In this document: positions 12,301 through 24,407 of the stretch, piece by piece
How the letters are laid out: every line of letters begins with the position of its first letter
Position numbering within the stretch: the first letter of the stretch is position 1
NCBI GenBank assembly: GCA_014706385.1
Contig: JACGZH010000007.1
Coordinates: 379,501-443,500, forward strand
DNA length: 64,000 nt
Origin: Phaffia rhodozyma
Taxonomy: Eukaryota; Basidiomycota; Tremellomycetes; Cystofilobasidiales; Mrakiaceae
Direction of reading: 5' to 3'
The notes under the pieces: model-generated
The model's database searches: none
Seen by the model: the letters and a program-made list of their open reading frames with translations, nothing else
Told to the model about the DNA's origin: nothing
Position numbers and translations under genes: made by a program

Positions 12301-13597
12301 ACAGATCAAAGCTATCAGCGCAATAGATCGACACAACATGAGAGGGATACAAAATCAAGAGAATAGTCATACGGCCAACTGGGACGTTGTAGGATAACTA
12401 ATAATCTTCTTAACATCTAAGATCTCGGGTTGAGGGATCTTTCTAGCATCCGATTCGAAAAGGAGAACTCCACCCTTCTCCACTGGTTCTTTGTAAAATT
12501 GCATCTTCCCGTCCTTGATATTCCTTCAGGATGAACCAGTGTTATGGGTAAGCATCACAAGTAAACAACAATACATGAGAAGAACAAGAGATAAGAACGA
12601 ACTGGTCTCCTTCTAGAGTGCGTTCAAATCCGCGAGCGAGAGATATGTTTTCTGAAGTAAACGCTGAGTATTGAAAGCACGTTAGGACGTCATATGATGA
12701 CTCTTCATATTGAACGAGAAGAAACACATGCTCACTCTGTTGGGGCTTTGTTTTGACCTCGGTTCCCACTCTATCCTTATTTTGATTGGAAACGGATGTG
12801 GAGCTCTCTCCATTGATCTCTACAATTAGGAGGGTAAGCGACGTGATACAACGAGATCGAAGGTGAAACACGAATAGACCTGCAGAGAAGTAAACGAGTC
12901 GCTCACCAGACGCATTGATATCCCTGACGAACCAACTTCTGACCCTTCCTGACCCGCCTCCATCTTTCTTTTTCCTTGCATCAGCCTGTCCTGTCTCTTC
13001 ATCTTTTAAGTCCGGCGAGGGGAGAATCTCTCTTTTCACAGGTTTAGCTCTATTTAACGGAGCCAGCTTTCCGGTAACGTATTGGTTATAGAGGTCAGCG
13101 GCCAGACCTTGGTATGATTTAGGTCTGGTAGTCGGTTCTGGTGGTTTTATTGCGAATTTATGAGACGATGGTTTTGAAGATAGTCTTGATACTGATGCTG
13201 ATGGAGATGAGGGCGTGAATGACGATGATGGAGTTGACGATGATGATGATGATGATGTCGTCGTCGTTGTCGTTGTCGGCGATGATGATGATGTTTGTGG
13301 TGATGATGATGAAGAAGGTGATTGCGAACCTTCAGATCGAACGAATGGTCCGCGACGACGTCTTCCAACGAAATGGGACTCTGTTGATACTCGGGACTCT
13401 GGAGAAGAAAGATGAGGAACATCCTTATGTCCAGAGGGTTGCTTCGGATGAGAAGAGTACACCCGGCCAAATGCGATAGATTGGTCGGTTGACTTCAAGG
13501 TAGAAGGAAGTGAAAGCAGTGAAACTCGACTGGTTGATCTACGGCTCAAACTAAGAGCAGCGTTCGATCTGATATTGAATCTAGATATGAGGGACAT
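9328..13597 (-). CDS. Large unknown protein, probably mitochondrial (about 1,000 aa)
   Basis: I do not recognise this family. The first exon (13597-12907) starts MSLISRFNIRSNAALSLSRR, a strong presequence, followed by a Ser/Thr run and a basic region ending RSWFVRDINASG. Further exons continue in phase down to about 11230, including pieces reading SENISLARGFERTLEG, KDGKMQFYKEPVEKGGVLLF, LMDIYLGASRLYSSPNLPG and ERLKKFDEQMELFQIERE, the last probably helical. The final exon (about 10645-9328) encodes roughly 430 residues that are Pro/Ser-rich with a basic end (RNLKDYKRPKK). The joins between about 11230 and 10645 are less certain, so two adjacent genes cannot be excluded. An in-frame ATG at 12339 with a hydrophobic start is an alternative beginning for a second gene. 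Confidence 0.45.
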
Positions 13598-14138
13598 CCT
13601 CGTCTTGCTCTACCTTTACCTTCACTCCTGATCTCCACGAATGTACTCTGAAAAGAACGGAGGCAGGAATGTATGGGAGTTGATTGATAGGATGGAAGGT
13701 TGGGAATATAAAAAGATTCTTTGCGGGGTTAGGTCACGTGATGTCTATGAAGAATGTCCATGTGTAATCAACTTCTTCTACGATCTCTTTCTGTCGCACC
13801 AAGAGTACAGTGGATACCATGTTTTGGAGGCTGAGAGAGGGAAAGAAGAGCGCGCGCAACTTGATCTATCGTGCGTATATGCTTTGGAGTGATCCCAGAT
13901 TATGTATTTGGGTGGGATGTGGTTTGGAAGATGTCGAGTATACGACAAACTCGATCCAGCTCTAGTTGTCCCTTTCTCCCTCTAATCTTATACTTGCCGG
14001 TCCAGGAATCCGGTACTTGTGATTCAATCCTCTCCACTCTGGACGTAGTTTCGAGAACTCCCTCTGGCCAAAGTATTCCATCGGAGGTAGCGGGAAAGGG
14101 ATCGATGATCCTTCGTCTGCGAGTTTCTATTCAGAACG
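13598..14138. other. Intergenic region upstream of the long unknown gene
   Basis: This stretch is the 5' flank of the minus-strand gene starting at 13597 and the 3' flank of RNase H1. It contains one CACGTG palindrome (about 13735-13740), the core of bHLH binding sites, but a single hexamer is weak evidence for regulation. Confidence 0.4.
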
Positions 14139-15501
14139 TTATCGGACAATGAGGTTTGTAGATGGGATCAGAACAGTGGCAAGGGGAGTACGCTGAGAGA
14201 CGGTGGGCGTATGGTTGCTGGCGCAACAAAAGGCATAGACAAGATGAGGATGACAGGAGAAGGACATACATCGGCCATTGTGTTTCCTAATTCACCTTTA
14301 TGTCCTCTAAGATGGACGAATCTTATTTCGTTTCCTTTCAGTGATCCCCCTGCTGCTTTCTCAGCCTTGCTTTGGGGTGCTTTTCGCGGGTCCTTTGCCC
14401 TTCGTTTAGCAAGCAGATCTTCGATCTCGAAAATCAGATCCAAGTTAGCGTAGCTCCCTGCAAAAGATCGCTTTCGCCACGTGGCAAGAAATTTTGTAAA
14501 GACTGTTAGGAAAGACGTCGAGCATGAAGAGTTAGCATCGAACCGATATTCCGCGAGGTGTGGGATTGATAGAACGAAATTGATGACCGTACTGTTGACA
14601 CAATATCTGTAAGAAAAAGAGCACAGAAACGAGAAACAATATCATGAGCGCGCATAGACAAAGAGGCGAAGAGGAACAGGACAGAATTCTAAAGAGTCAT
14701 TCGGACCTACGATGAGTCTGTACGAATCTCGACTGGGGAATGATGGTCCGGAATTGATCGGATAGCTTCCAAGATGGCCTGGGACAGAAAAGCGCAAGGA
14801 TATCAGTGTGAATCGGCAAATGGAGAACACGCGAGAAACAAAAGACAAACATTGAGTTCTGCTCGGTTGCTTGTCTGATATAAACCTGGCATGTACCCAC
14901 ACCGATTTCTATGATTGATGTTAGGACCCAAAGATGATCTCATACCGCGACACAATAAAGAGACGAAACAACACACTCACAACTGTTGATTTGTGTGACT
15001 CCAGACGACGCCCCACCCAGCATCAGCTAGTCTGAGACCAGACCCTTTGGCACTTCCATCGGTATAGACGACAAGGGTCCCATCCAGTTTTCTCAGACGA
15101 CCAGACTCATCTTCCTCTATCTGATCCAGAGATCCCGCACCCTCGACCAAAGCGGCAGCGAGAGCAGCGGCGCCTGCTTTGATCTTGCGTTCCTTGGCGA
15201 GCGCGAAGTTGGTCCGAACTTTGATCGGATTGAGAAACGACCCAACTGGATTTGGATTGGTCTCGTCTGGGGATACCACGGTATACGCTGGAGAGAGTAA
15301 GCTAGTGATGCTTGGTGGTTGGATTCTCGGTAGGGGTGACGGCGATGGTTCTGATTTTGATGATGTTGACTTGGATTTTTTGGTCTTACCATTATGAGAC
15401 TTGACCACATAAGACCGGAACAAACGTGGCTTGACACATAACGCTCTACCGACTCCTCCTAGAGGGTGGCACCACGGTCTGAGAACTGATGATCCAGACA
15501 T
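14139..15501 (-). CDS. Ribonuclease H1
   Basis: RNase H1 cleaves the RNA strand of RNA-DNA hybrids, such as R-loops and replication primers. Exons 15501-14981, 14908-14851, 14778-14711, 14606-14270 and 14192-14139 close in phase to 345 residues. Active-site elements are all present: VVYTDGSAKG (first Asp), QTSNRAELN (Glu), EIRTDSSYCVNS (Asp), and RGHKGELGNTMAD (His and last Asp). The N-terminus MSGSSVLRPW continues into a basic region with FRSYVVKS and few acidic residues, which looks like a mitochondrial presequence. The usual N-terminal hybrid-binding domain is not visible and is replaced by a Ser/Pro-rich linker. It shares a 234-base divergent promoter with SYF1. Confidence 0.85.
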
Positions 15502-15735
15502 GATGGAGGATACAGACCAAGAGATCAAGACGGAGCTTGGGCTGGATGTTGTAGTGAACCTTTGTCTTTTTGCATTACAAACTTTTGTAGTCTTGTCTGG
15601 AATATTTCCTATTCCTTTTTTTTTCCTCAAACCTCCATCTCCGGTCGATTTCAGTCTTTCAACCTCCAACTATCTTCTTCGTTTCTTCCTCCATCCCTTC
15701 TGGGTTTCTCTCTCTTATCTCTCACTTTGCCTATC

Positions 15736-18700
15736 ATGGCATCGTTATCCTCTCTCACTGAGTTGTTCCCGCTGACATCGCCCATCCCAAATCCTTTGAC
15801 ACACCCAGAGATCCTCTCCCCGTCCTCCCTACAGGCAGAGGAAGACCTATCATTGAACCCTGACAACTTTGCTGCCTGGTGGACCCACATTCACTCGACC
15901 AGAGCTCGGTTGGAGGCTGCCGAGAAGGATGCCGAGGTAGAGCTGGCCGAGAACGACGAGAAAGACACGGCCGAGAACTCCGGTGCTAGTGCAGAATGTG
16001 TCGTGCTTGGTCCACTTCGTTCAAAAGAAGCTAGACTTGGCCTTCAAACGTTGACCTCGCTTTATGAACGAGCGTTGGAGATCTTTCCCACCTCGTTCAA
16101 GCTATGGAAATCTTACATCCTCACCAGACAACGGTACGTTCTCGGACCCTCCGTTCTTGCAGGTACCAAAAAGCAGAAGTCGGTCAAGCGAAAGTTGGAC
16201 GTGACCGAGCTCTTGCAAGAGATCAAAGACGCTGCCGATTGGGAGGGTGGTCTCGATGGTGGTGTTGGTTTTGAGGAGTGGAAAGCGTTGATCGCAACAG
16301 GGGAAAGAATGGTCAGCTGGCTACCTAATGTGAGTCGGCATGGTCTTTGTTCTTTCTTCTTCTTTTTCTATCCTCGAGTTGATGCATTCTGAAAAGTTTG
16401 CTTCGGCTGACGCGTCGGCTTCCATCTCCTGTCTTTCATTTCTTACAACCTCCTCTCTATCTGTCTCTCTACAATGTACGCGTCCTCTAGCTTCCCATGG
16501 CATGGCACTACCATCTGCTTCCGCTTCTTCACCCTCTCTGTCCGGCACCGCTCTCTAGAACTTACGCTCGAAGGACGTTCGACCGAGCTCTTCGGTCCCT
16601 CGCTCCATCCCTCCATGGAAAAGTCTGGGCACTATACCTCCGATGGGCCGAGATCAGAGGAGGTGAGGCTGGTCGACGAGTCTGGCGACGGTTCCTTAAA
16701 GTTGATCCATCTTTGACCCCTCACTACCTCACCACCCCTCTTCCTTCGCCCCTCGAGCGTTCAAAGTTGCTGCTCTCTCTGGCTAGACAGGCTCAGGCGG
16801 GGACATATACACCCGTCGACGGACAGTCTGCTTATCAGCTCTTTGTCGAGTGGCTCGAGCGCGTCGAGGCCAACGCGGATGAGGTTGGAATGGACTGGGA
16901 CGAGGTTGAACGTGCTCGAGCAGAAGCTGCTTCCTCCTCTGGAACGAACGCTCAGGCTGATGCTGATGGAACTGCTGACCAGGACGGTGGTGCCTCGGTC
17001 AACGGCAAGTTGATGAGGATCGACGGCCCTATGAGACCTGCCAACACTGTCGCTCCTTCTGCAGTCGCCAATGGGAAAAAGAAAGAACCCACTCAACAAC
17101 AGCAACAAAAGAAGGAGATCTACGATTCCGCTACAGATCCCAGCTCGGATGTCAAGCTTGATGTCGAACAGATCGTTATGAAAGACGGACTGGAGGTTTT
17201 CAAAGACCAGGCCGGACGACTCTGGACCGGATTGGCCACGTTCTGGATTCAGAAAGGAGAATTTGACAGAGCAAAGTACTCTTTCGAGACAGGTCTTGGC
17301 TCTGTTCTCACCATCAGAGACTTTACCCAAATCTTTGATGCCTTCACCGAGTTCTCCGAAACCCTAATCTCCTCCCTCATGGAATCCCTCGCCGCTGAGG
17401 ATGAGGAGGATGAGGATGACAAAGAAGGAATGGAACAGGAGCTGGATTCTGCTATGCAAGAGTTTGAGGAGTTGATGGATAAGCGACCATTCTTGGTCAA
17501 CGAAGTTTTGTTGAGGAGGAACGGAAACGATGTCGTCGAGTGGGAGAAACGAGTTGCTCTCTATGGTCAGGACGACGAAAAGGTATGATTGAAAACGTTC
17601 TCTCTTTTTCTTTCTGCTTCTGCTTATCACCTCCTATCGTCTTGAGCCTGACCTTTTTACATCGATCACGTATCCCAATTCAGATCATCGAGACGTACAA
17701 CAAGGCAATCTCGACAATCAATCCCCGAAAAGCGCCAACCGCGCTCTCCCCATTGTACATAAATTTTGCCAAGTTCTATGAAAACGGAGGATCATCTGAT
17801 CCCTCTTCCGAGTCCGGAGAAGGCAAGAACGAAAAAGACTTGAAGAGCGCGAGAGAAGTGTTCGAGAGGGCGGTAAGAGTTCCGTTCGTGTCGGTCGATG
17901 AGTTGGCCGAGGTTTGGTGTGAGTGGGCAGAGATGGAGGTCCGAAACGAGTAGGTTTCTTTGTTCATGGTCTTTGCGTCGTTCCGGATTCTATCTTACAA
18001 ACATCTGACGTATTCTTGTTATACTTTATTGTTCGATAGGAACTACGATGAGGCTATCAGGGTTATGCAACGAGCGACGACCGCACCTAAAAACCTCAAG
18101 ATCAGTTACCACGACGAAGTTAGTCAAATTTTGTTCCCACTATCAATCCTCCTATGATACCTCATAGCGTACATCCTGACAGTCAATCTATCCCTATCAA
18201 TTGCGTAACAACAGACCCTCACAGTCCAACAGAGACTCTTCAAGTCACTTAAGCTTTGGTCTTTCTATGTTGATCTTGAAGAATCCATCGGTTCTGTTGA
18301 GAGCACCAAGGAGGTTTACGATCGAATAATGGAGTTGAAGATCGCTAATGCTCAGGTCAGTTTCAAAGCACATCTCTCCTGGTCTCTTTTCGGTCGTTTG
18401 AAGTTGCTGACGATCAACTCTCTAATGTATCATGGCGCAATTCCAGATCATCGTCAATTACGCAGCGTTCCTCGAGGAAAACAAATACTTTGAGGAATCT
18501 TTCAAAGTGTACGAACGGGGTATCGATCTGTTCGCTTTCCCTATCGCTTTCGAACTTTGGAACATTTACCTTTCCAAGTTTGTTAAACGTTATGTACGTT
18601 CATTCTGCTCCTTCTTCAAAGACTTGTCATCTTATTTTACATTATAATTCAAATCCTAACGCAATCTTTATCCCCTTTTCTCGCAAACAGGGCGGAACAA

Positions 18701-19841
18701 AGTTGGAGAGAACGCGAGATTTGTTTGAACAAGCTCTCGAGAAATGTCCTGATAACCTCTGCAAGCCGCTGTTCCTCATGTTTGCTCAGCTCGAGGAAGA
18801 ACATGGACTGGCGAAACGGGCGATGGCAATTTACGATCGAGCCACTCGGGCTGTCAAATCAGAAGACAAGTTTGAGGTCAGTCTCGTCCTACTCTGTTTA
18901 CCGTTCTCTTGGCCGACGTATCTGACGTTCGGATCGAGGATGATAATTCAATCCCCAAACAGATGTTCACGATCTACATCGCTAAAGCAGCCGCCAACTT
19001 TGGACTTCCTGCAACTCGGCCGATTTACGCTCGAGCGATCGAAGTCCTCCCAGATGGTCAAACCGCCCAGATGTGTCTTCGGTTTGCGAACCTCGAGAGA
19101 AAGTTGGGCGAGATCGACAGAGCTCGAGCGATCTATGCGCACGCCAGTCAGTTCTGTGATCCGAGAATCCACAAGGCTTTCTGGACCGAATGGAACGCTT
19201 TTGAGAGTACGCCTTGTTTCTAGTCTTCGTCCTTTTCTCTCTTCTCTCTTGTTGATGAGAGACTGATCTGTCTCTTTTCGGTCTGTTCAGTCGATACTGG
19301 ATCGGAGGATACGTTCCGAGAGATGCTTCGAATCAAGGTTCGATTTCTACTGTTCTCCCTGTCCTCCAATCTCAAGAGTTGAGAAAACTCATCTCCTGCA
19401 CTTTCCTGCTCCTCTCTTACTTAATAAACATGGACCATAACAGAGAGCCGTCCAAGCAGCGTTCAACACCGAAGGCTCATACCTTGCCGCCCAAGTCGCA
19501 GCCGCTCGACTTGGCAAGACCAACACCACCGCTTCCAGCTCCTCTAATCCTGCTAACGAAGATGGAGGAGCAGGAGAAGATCCGATGGCCGCGCTCGAAG
19601 GAGCCGGAGCGGCAGGAGGACCTAGTTTCGTGGCTGCTACGAAGAAGACGGGGACGGAAGCTACCACGGCTTTGCCTGAAAATGAAGGACCGGCCGCCAA
19701 CCCTGACGAGAGTACGTCTTATCTCTCTTTCCTTAGAACTGTCTTCTATTTTCTGTCTTTCGCATTTGATACGAAGCTAACTTTCCGCTCTTTCTCTTGG
19801 GCTTCCAAACGATAGTCGAGATGGACGAAGATGATTTCTAA
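15736..19841 (+). CDS. SYF1: Pre-mRNA-splicing factor SYF1 (XAB2)
   Basis: SYF1 is a scaffold of the Prp19/NineTeen complex of the spliceosome and is built almost wholly of HAT helical repeats. Eleven exons (15736-16329, 16491-17582, 17684-17949, 18040-18118, 18215-18355, 18447-18593, 18691-18876, 18963-19206, 19291-19337, 19444-19711, 19816-19841) all close in phase to 1,029 residues. HAT-type segments include RTYARRTFDRALRSL, KVWALYLRWAEI, EAIRVMQRATTAP, KSLKLWSFYVDLEESIG and RARAIYAHASQF. The C-terminus is Ala/Gly-rich and ends IEMDEDDF. A Gln-rich insert lies near residue 400. The length is somewhat above the family norm of about 850. A splicing factor of this size fits the high intron density. 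Confidence 0.92.
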
Positions 19842-20248
19842 AGATGAAACTTCGATGGTCGCTTCTTCTTCTTCTTTCCTATCTCTTTGCGTCTAGACGA
19901 CTCCTCTGTATTCGAATGAAATGCTATCAGCAGATTACAAATAATCCCATTTCTTCCTAGTCCAGAAACATACGTGACTTTCAAAGGTGTCCTAGAGTAA
20001 CGACGCACGATCACAGATCAAGACGCTCCCTACAATCCAAAACGAACATAAGAGAAGAAGACAAAAGATATCTGGCGCGAGTCTGGTTACTCGTTAGCCG
20101 TAACACGTGACCTGAGTCTATGTGCATTGTAACCCTAGCCTAACATTCACTTGGCCTCCGCTTGCTTCAAGACAACCCATCCGACAGTCATCTTGGACAC
20201 CGACGATCAACGATCAACCGTCATCGCACAACTATTCTGTACTGTGAA
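19842..20248. other. Intergenic region SYF1 to MUS81-like gene
   Basis: These 407 bases are the 3' region of SYF1 and the whole upstream region of the MUS81-like gene. There is no room here for the roughly 250-residue N-terminal part of a standard MUS81, and I see no exon resembling one. Confidence 0.55.
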
Positions 20249-21658
20249 ATGCACCTAGCTCGTACGTCTCGCCTTGGGAGCCTATCAGGTAAGTTTTTGG
20301 ATGGAACGACGTATCCAAGTCGCGTGTTTGTTCAGGCTGACACCCATACACTTCCGTCCTCTAGCTCGGTCTGTTGTCGTGGCTCGTCGACCATTCCCTC
20401 TCTCTTTTCCTAAACTGGTCTCGATTCGACCGACGCGCTCCGAATCCACATCTCTGCCAATAGCTTGCTCACACCCGATCCAAAGATCATTCTCAACTCG
20501 TCCTCCACCAAGTGTTCCTCAACTGATCACCTGGCCTGCTGGTTCTTACGAGATTGCTCTTCTCGTTGATACCAGGGAAACTATCGCTGAAAGTGGGATG
20601 GCCGCTTTCGAGAACCTTCAGGCCACGGAACTCAACGTCGAGAAGCGAAGTCTCGTCCTGGGAGACATGCTTTGGGTCGCAAAGAGAACAGACGCAAAAT
20701 CATCCTCACCAGAAGATAACGATGAAGTCGTCTTGGGGTTCGTAGTCGAACGGAAACGGATGGACGACGTTGTCAACTCTACACTTGATGGCAGATTTAG
20801 AGATCAAAAAGCAAGACTTCGGCAATCAGGAATGGAACACGTATCATACTTGATGGAGGAATTTGAATCAGCATACGATGAACAACGATGGTCCACTCAA
20901 ATCACTTCCACGATGACTTCCCTTCAAGCGCTTGATAAAACGATTCTCAAAAGGACTATGAACCCCGATGATACACTTGACTCTCTACGCGTTCTTGATC
21001 AAACCGTCCGGTCGTTCTTTGAGGTATGCAACGTCTTGATCTATTTGTGCGTGAACGGCCGATACGTCTTATCTCTGACATCTTTGTTTTCGTTTCGTAC
21101 AAATAGAACAAACCACTAAACATCATCCCAGACTCGGCCGTGACCCGACAAACCTACGAGTCTCTTAGATCCAACCTAACTACTTCTAACCCACACGAAA
21201 CCTACTTGACGACCTATTCGACGTACAACAAATTAAACAAACGGTCTCGGTCAGATCTTACTCCACCAGAGTTGTTGAGCAGGATGTTGCGCTCAATAGA
21301 CGGAATCAGCGCTCCTAAAGCGGACGCGATCGTTGAGGTTCACCCGACGCTCCAACTCTTGTGGAAAGCTTTCGAGCAAGCAGAGCAGGTCGAGAAGCAG
21401 GATATAGCAGCTTCTGCTATTGCTAAATCTCAACCTAACCCTACACCAAGTCCCAAGTCCAAGTCGAAATCTAAATCAATAGGGTCCGAAAAGAAGGCCG
21501 AGTCGGTGACCAAAACACCGAAGAAGAGGCCGGCAAAGATCAGGTATGCCAAGCACATGTTGGTTGCTACTGTAAAAGGTGTGGGTAGACGAAAGATAGG
21601 GGATATTTTGAGCGAGAAAGTGTATGACTTGTTCAAGTCGATGCGGTACAATGCGTGA
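20249..21658 (+). CDS. MUS81-like structure-specific endonuclease, short form with presequence
   Basis: This is the catalytic subunit type of the XPF/MUS81 family, which cuts branched DNA such as flaps, forks and nicked junctions. Exons 20249-20288, 20365-21023 and 21107-21658 close in phase to 416 residues, against about 550-650 for usual MUS81. The nuclease site is intact: LLVDTRETI, then GDMLWVAKR, then VVERKRMDDVVNSTLDGRF (the GD...ERKxxxD signature) and RDQKARLRQSG. A helix-hairpin-helix region follows (LRSIDGISAPKADAIVEVHP and GVGRRKIGDILSEKVYDLF). The N-terminal hairpin and winged-helix domains are absent. In their place stand about 75 basic, Ser/Pro-rich residues beginning MHLARTSRLGSLSARSVVVA with PIQRSFSTRPPP further on and almost no acidic residues, which looks like a mitochondrial presequence. 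The likely partner is encoded at 58058-59720. Confidence 0.8.
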
Positions 21659-21899
21659 TCTTTTCTCTCTCTTTCGTCTTTCTACTTGCTTTCTCCTACT
21701 AAAATCTTCTAGAACGCTTGCGTTTGAACAAGAGGTCCCGTTACTAATCTCAGTGATGTGGAATTGTATCAAGTGTCGTACCGGATCTTTTGTAGTCAAG
21801 ATATACTATCTCCTTCTCTGTCCCAGACTCGCCCTTCCCTTCTGCCTCCGCGTCGCATACAAATCTTATCACCCTTTTGAAGATCAGCCGTGACTTGAT

Positions 21900-23919
21900 T
21901 TAACACCATGCAAATCTATAGGACGTGTTAAACGATTGGATCCATTGGTCGATCAGTCAGTTGTGCTCAGTCTTTCAGTCAAGTGAAACAGCAGATAGGT
22001 ATAAGGGAAAAAAAGAAAACCAACCGCTCATTGAAAATAAACCGGACGCGATCTACGTTAGATCTATCGTAATGACAAATTTGAGGTATATGTTCCTCTA
22101 ATGAATTCAACGTCCGGTTAAAGGAGGGAGAACGAATCATAAGTGAGACACGACCTGACCAGCGATCTCCCGCTTATAAGAGAAGGACGAACTTCTTTCT
22201 ATCCTCCTTCCATCAACAGGCCATCCCATCCCTTCCTGCTCGGCCAGCCACCGGTCGTCCCAGATCTCGATCCAGTCGTACTGCTCGCTGGCGGCGGCGC
22301 GGGCGATCAAGTCGTATGGGATTTTTCCCATAGTCTACTCACAGGTAAGTGTGTTTCGTCAGTCACATCAAGAGAAGAAAAGAAAGATCATAAATGGGTA
22401 GGCAAGAACAAAAGGACATACATAATTTATACCTAACCCGACACCCCTTCCTCTTTCGACGACAGGTGACCATACCACGACCCCTCCATCAGATGTTTGG
22501 AACCCGTATGTTCGTCTTGGATCATCAGGACCTGGTTGAGGATCAACCGCTTGTGACTTGACGATGATCATGTATAGGACTCCTCTAGCGAGATGCAAGG
22601 GATGTCATAATCGTCAGTATACACGTACATCCGAAGGGAAAGGAGAGAAAGACCAGACGAACTGATCAGGCAGAAACCCGACCTCAGCTCCATCCTTTCC
22701 CTTCGTATCTTGTGCAGAGCGCTCTAATTGGGTCCACACAGCTTGCGAAACGCGCGACTGAATGGGAATAATGTCCTCCTTTGAGTATATCCACTGAACA
22801 TCTTTCTCTTTCTGTAAGTCAGGATGGGTCGCCGTGGTGGAAGCAGCCGAAACAGGAAACTCCCAGGTGATCGATGGTTGGGCAACCCAGCCAGATCCGG
22901 ACTCGCCGACGTAACACTTCGTGTAGAACTGACCATGACAGTATCCTCGACTAGATTAGTATGGTGTCCAGATGTTCCGTGGTATAACCTCGATCAGAAT
23001 CAAGAAAAATGAACAAACAAGGGGTCCGATGTCGCTATACAGCACAGAGAACGCAGCATCCTGTAGAACATTTCTCAAATTAGGAGGTACACGAGGAGAA
23101 TGGGGTCCCAGACTGGCCGGATACGGAGGCAAGGACTCTGGGGCCGCCATGAGATCTGTACGTGAGATAAAAATTGACAGTATAACGTGATCAGATCACT
23201 CTCAGGGATATGTGAAAAGACAGAAAACAACTAACAATGCAACTCTCTCAACATCCGTTTAGCATACCCCTTCCCTCTATAGGCATCTGGCGTGTAAACA
23301 GTAGCGATCCCATAGCCCACCTTCTTCTCCAAGGTGCTCGGTACCTTTCCCTCTGCAAGACTGCTGTTGCGGTCGAGGATGAAAGAAGAGGCTCGTCGAT
23401 AAGTCTTGCATTGAGCAAGAATGGGTGTATCAGGTTGATCGGCTGTCTTCCTAGGCGTCAAAATCCTGTTTGTACAGCGCATGTCAGCTTAGCAGTCAAG
23501 TGCGGACAACGAGAAAGAGGAAGAAAAAAGAAGGCCGGCGTACCAGACGATGAATTTGCCTTCAGTGGAGAACTCTTCTCTCTCCATGACCTCATCTTTG
23601 TTAAGATAGTCCTCTAGCGAGACTCCGTTTGAGAGTCCCCAATGAGCTGTTTCGTCCGCGTGTAGAACGGAGTATCGATTACGAATGAACGGAAGATAGC
23701 ATCCAGAAGTAAAGAAGAGTAATCAGGTGTGTTTTTCAATCAGTGAATGAGCTGCTGAAAATGCAAACTCAGCCGGAAAAAGGTGAGCAAGCATGAAGAA
23801 AAAAAAAACGAACGATATGTGTTCAGGCGAGTCATTCTCGTCTGCTCCTCAGAAGCTTGGACGACCATCAGTTCTCGATGATCATAGCCCTCTGTCAGTG
23901 AAACACTTTCTCCACTCAT
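21900..23919 (-). CDS. LYC1-like GNAT acetyltransferase, copy 1
   Basis: This is a member of the fungal LYC1 (lysine N-acetyltransferase-like) family. The model starts at the ATG for MSGESVSLTEG; the following block ELMVVQASEEQ matches the LYC1 front, and the next exon gives HWGLSNGVSLEDYL. The acetyl-CoA motif is VGYGIATVYTPDAYRGKGYA, with the RGKGYA loop intact. Later exons give RRTYGFQTSDGGVVVWSPVV, then KIPYDLIARAAASEQYDWIE, and the end reads ERKEHIPQICHYDR ... NERFAWC. An upstream ATG at 24257 opens another short frame but is not needed. The exon at 22197-22333 lies within a 151-base block identical to copy 2. Exon edges other than the last ones are approximate. Confidence 0.65.
22186..22336. 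repeat. 151-base block identical to 24718-24868 (copy 1 side)
   Basis: Read base by base, this block is the same in both LYC1-like copies with no mismatch found. It covers one exon (KIPYDLIARAAASEQYDWIE and on) plus a few intron bases at each side. Flanking introns are unalike and neighbouring exons are clearly diverged. Confidence 0.9.
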
Positions 23920-24407
23920 TTTTTTTCCTTCCGTATGTCTCCGACTGTTTCTTCTCCTTCAATCTTCTGTCGTTGTTGTTTGAGAGATCGATGTTATGCG
24001 GTCAGACAAGATGCTGGAGGCGGAGTGTGCAATAAAAAGAAGATGGGTTCGGATAGAAGATTATCGATGATCGGGTTTTCGGTCAAGAACGGTAATAGAT
24101 AAGAAAGAGATAAGCAAAGCGGTGCAGAGAATGAAATCCACATTCTATGAAGACGGATTTTTCCGATCCAGTCTGTTTCTCTGATGACCTTATAGATATA
24201 CTGTCCATGCTCTGGTTGATTTGTTGGTAGATACAGACGATATTCTCGGGTACTCATGTAAGACTGGGATATGGAAGTACAGCGAGAAAGGCCGATAGGC
24301 CTTCCTGTAAGCTCATTACGATAGTAGTTCTTTTAGATGTACAACGCTGCCCCTCTCTACAGTATACTTGATATATGGCTGATAGGAGTTCATATGCTTA
24401 GTCGACC

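Noticed and set aside
12070..12339. Minus-strand frame starting with a signal-peptide-like segment (MLCRSIALIALICFWAIDG)
   Set aside because: The exon joins in phase to upstream exons if splicing occurs at 12272, and the hydrophobic start then falls in an intron. Kept only as an alternative start for a possible second gene.
13147..13479. Frames rich in His (minus) and Asp or Met (plus)
   Set aside because: They are alternative readings of the Ser/Thr repeat in the first exon of the minus-strand gene starting at 13597, which has a presequence and joins in phase to later exons.
24190..24257. ATG and short frame (MSTREYRLYLPTNQ) upstream of LYC1-like copy 1
   Set aside because: The family-like N-terminus begins at 23919, copy 2 has its start at the matching place, and no equivalent of this exon is seen for copy 2.
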